Positions 57,399 through 64,000 of a stretch of 64,000 nt of DNA are shown here, in pieces. The position numbers and the translations under genes were made by a program. Source of the stretch: Margaritispora aquatica (taxonomy: Eukaryota > Ascomycota > Leotiomycetes > Helotiales > Discinellaceae); assembly GCA_007644065.1 (NCBI GenBank), contig VJWN01000002.1, forward strand, positions 1,575,831-1,639,830. Reading direction: 5' to 3'. Positions within the stretch are counted from its first letter, which is position 1, and every line of letters starts with the position of its first letter. The notes beneath the pieces are model-generated. The model was given only the letters and a program-made list of their open reading frames with translations. It was not told where the DNA came from and searched no databases.

Positions 57399-60267
57399 GA
57401 GTGGTTGTAGAATGCTGACTAAGGCTGGAGGGTTATTAAGCGAGCTGACCTTCAGCCATGGAAAACTAATATAACACTTTAGAAAATGAAGTGTTCCATT
57501 GTTAATAGCGACAAGTACCTTTCCCTCAAACTACTAACGCGAACAAACCCATCTATTTAGAATATGAGGAATTCCCATCAATTTGCCGATATAGCTTTTG
57601 CTCACAATCAAGAGCGAGACACGACATACACGTATCTCACTGATCCTATTTATCATTACATCATTCTTGATTTATGCAGAGCCTAGCTATGAAATTCCGT
57701 GACCTCAACTGGGCATTTAAGAGGAACATTTTCTAAGGTTATTGAGGCCCAAAAGAGTCAAGTTCCGCCAAGCCGAATTCAAGGTATTAGCAATGTAATT
57801 TTTGCCCGAGGAGTAATTTCTTTATATACGTGGTGAGAAGAAACCAGTAACTTGGAATTGGTCTCGTTGCATGCAAGAATTTATCTGACACCGATACTGT
57901 GAGAAAGGAGATGCGTTTGTTGAGATATCTTCAACTGACTTGATGATCATGGGGAGAACTATTGGTTCCAAATTGAGAAAGTGAATTCCACTGAGATGAC
58001 TTCTGTCGAAAATTGACTTTTGAATAGCACAAAGATTCTTTACTTCTATTTCTGTGATGAGTTCAAGGCTGACAGTCAAATGATATTACATTGTGTCGCT
58101 AATCCTTGACATTATCGATGCATCTCAAGGTATTGACTTGCTGACTTCTATTCTTCTACCCGTGTCGAAACCACCAACTTATCATCAAGGTAGGTTTTTT
58201 GAGAAGATGCTCGACACGATTAGGAACACTGTCATCCATACCTTGGTATGTCTGCGATGGATAGGTACAATGCTATTGCTTTCTAACAACAAAGACGCTA
58301 TTCTTGGTATGAATCTGCCTCGCTATGTCATAGTTTGTGTGTATGGTGACCTTCCGCAATGTACAGATTCATATGGAGAATTTGTTATTCTCGAACCCCA
58401 ATCTTTGATTCTCGGCATATTCGGAGAGTGATGTCGTCGTCCAGTAAAAGCCGATCGACTAAGCAAACATTAGCCTTGTATTAGAATACACCGTCCAACG
58501 CTCCACAAGTATTGCGGATGTAAGATCTAACGGCAACACAAACACCGAGGCCACGGTTTTCGTATCTCACAGCACAACGCACGGAAAGGAGGTATCCTCC
58601 ATCATTTCCCATGTGAGGGTCAGGGGAGAGAGCCTCACATCTCGGGCGTGCAACCACAATCACCATCTCGGTGTCGCCGTGCCGTCGAATTGCCACCATG
58701 CAGTTGGCACGTTGCATCTTCTCCTGACTTATCCATGTCGTGTCGTGCCATTCATTAGCTGCCTGTCTACCTACCTTCCCGTTCCAAAATCATGGACATC
58801 ATATCCCGTTTTCAATATAGGCCGTGATCGTCGTTGCACATGCTACTCATATATTTGATTCTCTTGCCCAGTGGAAGGTGGGCGTATTCTGGGGTTCGAG
58901 AATTGCCGTTAATGTACAAGACATGCCGTCCATTGGGTAACACTTGGCTGGAGATCCTTGAGATGATCTCATCGGAAGAATAAGAAGTGTTATGTGTTCG
59001 AGTAGAAGTGCAACTGTAAAGTCATAATACATCGGAAATTAGCATATGTAGGAGTAGTAGGTAGCTAGCAACTCACACATTATCTGTGATCGCATACTCG
59101 GCAAAAACACTTATCCACAACCGAGTAGGTACAAAGAGCTGCAGATCAGACATTACCATCTACGTTGTCAAAGAAGCATGCTTGACAGATGCAATTTGAT
59201 GGTCCCTGGCAGACGCCCGAGAAACACAACACCATGCAGTTGAAAGTTGCATTAGGCTTTCGCAAACTTGCGGGATGACTGCTCAGAGAGCCTGCGAAGT
59301 GCAACAATGTTCACACAAAGCACATGGGAAGTAAAAGAGACAGGGCAGCAATCCTTCCCTCGATGCTTCCAGCAAGGAGGTACGGAGACCGATACCATCT
59401 AAATGCTTCAATTCAAACTCTTGATTGCGCAGCAATTTGATGTAAGTAAGGTTGAATAGGATAGCAGAATAGCAGTCGCAAAGCCAGGGCTTCCTCACTT
59501 GCTTGTGACCAGTCGACTTCCGCCTGTCGCACAGCACCAAACCTGATGCTTCTATTGCCACGACTCGGAGACTTTTCACGGAAGAGGAGACTTCCACTCC
59601 CTCTCCTCAGATCTAACAAAACCAACCACAGCCCGAGCAAGCTCATGATCCATAAATACCTCAACCTTATCCAAACCCAAACCTCAGCCTACGATATGCC
59701 ACGCATAACGGCAGCAACAACACCTGCCAGAAGAAGCCATCACAAGCACACCTCTACATCAGCTAGGTCGTCTTGGGGTCCAGCAGACTAGGATGAGCTC
59801 TCTCTGCTTAGTCCAGTGTCCTCAGGACTCACCACCTTCGGCATGGCGTCCGAAAGCGATCCCAGCCCCGACCGTTTCATGTTCTGGTGGCTGAAATGTG
59901 TCTCTGCGGCACGGTTTCTGCAAGATGAGAAAGAATTCCCCAGTCGGTGGTGTCTTTGTGCCTTGTTTTGGCCTGGCGCTCCAAGGGTTTGATCGGACTT
60001 TCAAAAGTGAAAAGCGAAAGCAAAAGTGACATGAAAACGCAAAGCGAACTGAGAGAAAAGATGAGACGAGATGAGATTGAGATGATGGCTACGGTCGCTA
60101 TCAGATCGCGATCTTGCATGTTTCTAGTTTATTTCCGTCCATCTCAAGCAGAGGAGTCCTTTCATAGTAAAACACAGCACCGAGCGAGAGCAGCACTAGC
60201 TGTTTTGACGGAAAGCTGCAGAAGCTGACGCTGGAATTCGCAGCAGGGCTGGCACGCAAACTCTATC

Positions 60268-60283
60268 CCTCTCTCTCTCTCTC
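60268..60283. repeat. CT microsatellite
   Basis: About seven CT units in a pyrimidine-rich non-coding stretch; likely length-variable. Confidence 0.8.
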
Positions 60284-62061
60284 CCACCCGGCTAATTTAT
60301 CCTCACCTGTCATGACCTTTGTGCTGTCCTCGAATCTGTCTCGCTGGTCGATTAGCGTTCTGACCTCTTCTCACCCAGTCATAGCCCCGCAGTCATCCAA
60401 ATCAAAGTCAAAAAGTATGTATGTGTATGTCACATCTCATGTTCGAGTGAAAATGGCTCGGCTGAGCCCCAAAAAGAATAATAATAGTAATAAAACCATT
60501 CACAATAAAATCTCCATTATTTTCTTACCTAAGCTAAAACCTTACCTAAACAGAACTAACTCGTGCTTTTTACGATAAACTGGAGCCTACAGTCCCATCG
60601 ACCCAATCACCGCCCGATCCGCTGGATAAGCCCCGCGCCAGAATCGAACCGAGACACCTCAGACGCTGGCCATGCATGATAGGCCCGCTAAGCGGCTCTG
60701 TGCCTACCAAATGGGATAAAAATAAACATCAGAATGTTTAGAAAAGGGGCTGTGTCGAAACCTCAACATCCATCCATCGACATCGACATCGCATCGTCAA
60801 CCTCATGACTTGAGGAGGGAGCCCGCTTTGTCTTGCCTTGCCAGCCACGCTTCCGATCTCATCGCACGTCCAATCCAGGTAAGATCCCATATCTTCGAAC
60901 AAAAGGGAAAAACCCCACTCCCTTGACCGCCAAAACCAAACCATCACTTCCGATGCGCGCCAGCTCGCTAAGCCAGAAGAGACACAGAAGTTGAATCAGA
61001 GAACTGCGCAATTGAATCCTGCCGTTCCCCACGACTCGGGCAGCGGCAACCCACTTGTACAGTATGCTCGATCTCGGGACATCATTGGTGTTGTTCTGCG
61101 AGCTTGACGTGAGTCGAGAGCTCAAAATAGCATCTGTACCTAAGGTGCTCACAAGAAAGCTTACATGTTCTAACGTACCCGTATGTGTGCCATGCCGTAG
61201 GTAAGGTAAGGTATGTAGCCTTTCGTACTTTGCGACTGTGCCCTGCGAATCAGATGCCGATGTCAGTCATGTCTGAGTAACCTGTCACCTCACACACTCA
61301 CACACTCACTCACATTTCACTGCCTTAGCCTTGCGACTTGACTTGGTGAATCTGACCAACGCTCACTCTACGTAACCATGTCTCCGAAACAACTCAATTG
61401 CCCGCGCAGCTTTCTCATGCACATGAAAGAAAGAACCAAAATATGATTGCCTTGTCTTGCCTACGTATTCATCAGCCTCTTAGCTCCGAAATCTTACTTC
61501 TTAATCCAGGAACATGCTGTCAATTATAGGGTAATCATGGGCTGTCTTCAAAATTGTCTCTCTCATTTCTCATAACACACTAAAAATTGCTAGCTAAGTG
61601 CTAAAGAAGGGTATAGAAGAAGGTGTGCCCAATCCCGAGCCAGAGTTCAAGTTCCGTAGAAGAAAGGGCCTCGAAACGAACGTTTTTGTGAAACCTGTAC
61701 CTGTGTACCCGTATCCACAAAGCCGATCCAAACCAAACCAAAACCAAGATCCCCCAATTTTCCCTAATTCGCCAAACGAATGTTCTAATTCTGTCAAAAT
61801 GCTCCGCCATTTGCACGAGTAGTTCTTTCTTCTGACCCCATCCCACGAGAGGGGAGAACACCAATCCCAAGATCCGAAAAGTACTCTTTCTTTCGTCCAA
61901 TCCAATGGTGATCCAAATATGTACGCCACCCAATGCTGTGCATAAGAATAAGACACACACAAGCACACCGACACAAAAATAAACGCAAAAATGTACTCCG
62001 AATCCGGCTGCCTGTTGTCTCGCTGCGCAGCCTTTGTACCCCTGCACACAGTCGACCGGAT

Positions 62062-63565
62062 CTAAGAGTTCCTCCTCAACTTGCACTTGTCGTGAGCCAT
62101 GTGACCGTTTCTTGCAGTCGTCCTTGTGAACTCGGCGCCGCAATTGGGGCAGCTCGATTTCTGTGCTGCCCCAGACTTCTCGCGCTGATGGCGTAGGAGA
62201 TTGCTAAATGTAGAAAATTGTCGCCCGTTGCATCCGTGCTCCCAGCACTGCGGTTTGGGCCGGCTGTGGACCACTCGTACGTGGTCGCCGCTTTCGGTTG
62301 AAATCATCTTCGGACTCACTTGCTGTGTTCTAAAGAGTGCTGCATGGTCAGGTGCTGAAGAGAGAGATAGCGAGTGAGGCCTATTGCCGAAGGGTTGGAG
62401 ATTCGAGTCTGAGGTGATAGGGTAGTTGATGTACGCTGGAGTTGTAAATTCAGGCCCCCTGGGCTCTGTTAGTAGATGATCCATTGAAGGAGTTGCATTC
62501 TCATCTTACATTGTATAAACTGGCCCAAACATGTCTGAAGATGGCTGTTCGTTGAGCTGAGGTACGTATGGTGATAATGGTGTTAAGAATGAATTGCTTC
62601 CTAGGGCTGGAGAGTTCTGTGCAGACCCTTGAGAAAGGAGTGGTGATGGTGTGAGGCTGTTTGTATATTCTGGTAGTGTCCTTGGAAGGAGATCTGGTGA
62701 CCCATTCTGAGATACAATGTATGAGTTACTCTGGTTGCTTGATGACCTTTCTCTCCTAACTCTCGTCTTCGAGTCTCGCCTGGCATGGTCCCTCTGTCGT
62801 TTCAACTCTCTCTGTTCAGCAGTGAGGTTTGCTCGTGGTGGACTGGATGATAGTGACCGCGCATACATGGGCAGTAATTTGGGCTCGTCGTATAAGTTGG
62901 GAGTTAGTTGTCCTGGGCTTGGATTCTGTTGCAAGAATTGTTGATCTTGCATTTCTAGTGCTACTGTACTTTAGAACATGTGTTTGTGCGAGGTATTCAT
63001 ATGACTTACCACCAGGCCATGTAAATGTATGACGGATGCCTCCGTACATACCAGTATCGAAACGCGCATCATACTGTTGAATTCCAAGGGTGCTATGTTT
63101 GGTGTTAGATCATGTCCTTAGGGGACTGAGAAATATGCTTTACCTCATGGTGCCTGGGTTAGAGTTTGAACGTATGGATCTTCGGTCACTGTAGGAATGA
63201 ACTTGTTGTTCTTCTGGAAAAGATTCTGGGGGATCAAGTCTCAAAAGAGGGGCTGATCCTGAGTGTTCTTCGGTTGCCGTAAGATATGACCAGTTGGGGT
63301 CAAGATCCTCTTCTGAGAGAAGTGGGAATGGTATACTTTGTTGAGGGATCGGAGCAGGGATGAAAGATTCTGGCTCCGAATACGATACTGAATCCAAGTA
63401 GTTGGGAGTATGGAAATCTGGAGTGTTTTGTCCGTTTCCTCCCTGATCACTGGACTCAATGTTCAAACCCGAAAACTGTTCGGCGGTTGATGACAGATGA
63501 CTATTCGACCTTGATCTGTACTGCTGTGAGTCTTGTGTACTCTGGTTCATATAGAAAGTGTCCAT
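62062..63565 (-). CDS. C2H2 zinc-finger transcription factor
   Basis: Four exons, 63144-63565, 63010-63092, 62510-62963 and 62062-62458, give 451 aa. Introns are 51, 46 and 51 bp; the last has a textbook TACTAAC branch and uses CCCAG, not the nearer AACAG, because only that keeps the frame open. The N-terminal 380 residues are Ser/Pro/Gln/Asn-rich and disordered. A basic stretch RELKRQRDHARRDSKTRVRR (about 215-235) is a likely NLS. The C-terminus (391-451) has two fingers. Finger 1, C-x4-C (Cys391, Cys396) then F-x5-L-x-RH (His410), lacks an obvious second His. Finger 2, CPNCGAEFTRTTARNGHMAH (Cys423, Cys426, His439, His442), is followed by Cys445. This paired-finger tail is common in fungal regulators of unknown target. 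The start is MDTFYMNQ; the open frame upstream is hydrophobic and looks untranslated. Confidence 0.88.
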
Positions 63566-64000
63566 GAGTAATAGGTGAGGGGCTGTGAATGATGACAGCG
63601 GCACATACGATAGATTTAGAAGAGCCACTCGAAATAGATAGACTCTCTTGCTGTCCTTGATGACGGACAGAGGAGGATTAAGGATGATTTTGAGATGTGG
63701 AGAAAATTGATGCAAGGACAGTGATCTGATGAGAGATTGAGGTATGAAGCTATTTTGGAACGTTCTGTTCTTGATGGATCATTAAACGCAAAGAGATCGA
63801 TGCCCTCCGCCTCAACGGCCATGGGAGGGGAGGCTATAAAGCTAAGTACCCAGACAGACAGGACCACTAGGGCTGGACTGGGATAGCAGGTGCAAGTGCA
63901 AGGTGCCAGGAGGGAGTGGAGGTGGAGGACGAGGTAGAGGGGAAAAAGGTGTGAAGAGCAAGGACCAGCCATAATCCACCCAAGACAAGAAATTAGCTAG
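63566..64000. other. Upstream region of the C2H2 gene
   Basis: Promoter/leader of the minus-strand C2H2 factor. A 118-codon hydrophobic minus-strand frame at 63616-63972 was not accepted because it has no family and overlaps the expected leader. Confidence 0.45.

Larger units (their letters stand above)
57236..62061. other. 4.8-kb gene-poor region
   Basis: Beyond the PCNA promoter no gene is supported. Open frames up to about 180 codons near 61600-62143 are antisense or downstream of the C2H2 gene and lack families. Simple repeats: (CT)n at about 60268-60283 and CACA-rich at about 61283-61315. A tRNA-like B-box sequence near 60640-60655 (minus) has unpaired stems and was not called. Confidence 0.4.

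Noticed and set aside
60620..60720. tRNA-like sequence on the minus strand with GGTTCGATTC (B-box like) and a CAT-containing loop
   Set aside because: The T-stem has only two Watson-Crick pairs, two wobbles and a C-C mismatch, and no 5' strand pairs with the GCGGGGC acceptor side. Could be a tRNA relic, not a supported tRNA gene.
61594..62143. 150-180 codon minus-strand frames downstream of the C2H2 gene
   Set aside because: Two such frames overlap each other, lack any family, and sit in the expected 3' UTR and end of the C2H2 gene.
63616..63972. Hydrophobic 118-codon frame that could be a small membrane protein
   Set aside because: Overlaps the leader/promoter of the C2H2 gene, no family, composition consistent with pyrimidine-rich promoter DNA.

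Overview
This is a nuclear contig from a filamentous ascomycete (Pezizomycotina). Genes carry introns of roughly 45-70 bp with GTRWGT-like donors, CTAAC/CTGAC branch sites and YAG acceptors. They include fungal-only families: a Zn2Cys6 regulator, a NUC-1/PHO4-type bHLH regulator and a fungal C2H2 regulator. A Leotiomycete is my best guess from overall protein similarity, but the sequence alone does not prove it. Exon models below were assembled by hand from splice signals and reading phase. In the models for recognised families the phases close exactly; unresolved cases are stated.

Layout. 1-9.6 kb: a small two-TM protein, HIS1 (ATP phosphoribosyltransferase), RPS28, a fumarylacetoacetase-family hydrolase, a small three-exon LYR protein matching the succinate dehydrogenase assembly factor SDHAF1/Sdh6, and an intronless cytochrome P450. 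9.6-16.4 kb: gene-poor, with one uncertain ORF. 16.4-35.7 kb: a dense housekeeping block: NUC-1-like bHLH factor, PCC1 (KEOPS), CDC14 phosphatase, a 14-3-3 protein, mitochondrial IF1, nucleoporin NSP1, an AP-1-accessory (LAA2/DUF5102)-like acidic protein and a three-RRM Nam8/Csx1-type protein. 35.7-42.7 kb: gene-poor. 42.7-46.5 kb: a Zn2Cys6 regulator converging on a PI-specific phospholipase C. 49.5-51.5 kb: an uncharacterised repeat-plus-zinc-finger protein. 53.3-57.3 kb: dUTPase, pyridoxal kinase and PCNA. 57.3-62 kb: gene-poor. 62-63.6 kb: a C2H2 factor.

There is no obvious secondary-metabolite cluster, transposon, CRISPR array or viral insert. Neighbours are mostly functionally unrelated housekeeping genes. 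The exception is two DNA-replication genes, dUTPase and PCNA, about 2 kb apart. PCNA has a tight cluster of three AACGCG (MCB-like) hexamers upstream, consistent with S-phase control.

The most unusual things seen are: a PCNA start codon split by an intron (A|TG); a GC-AG intron inside the Zn2Cys6 cluster; a tandem NAGNAG acceptor in IF1; an 11-nt micro-exon in pyridoxal kinase; a stop codon placed directly after the last intron of the RRM gene; and an uncharacterised protein with recently duplicated 57-bp repeats and a stop codon inside an upstream decayed repeat copy. I did not find a convincing new multi-gene system.
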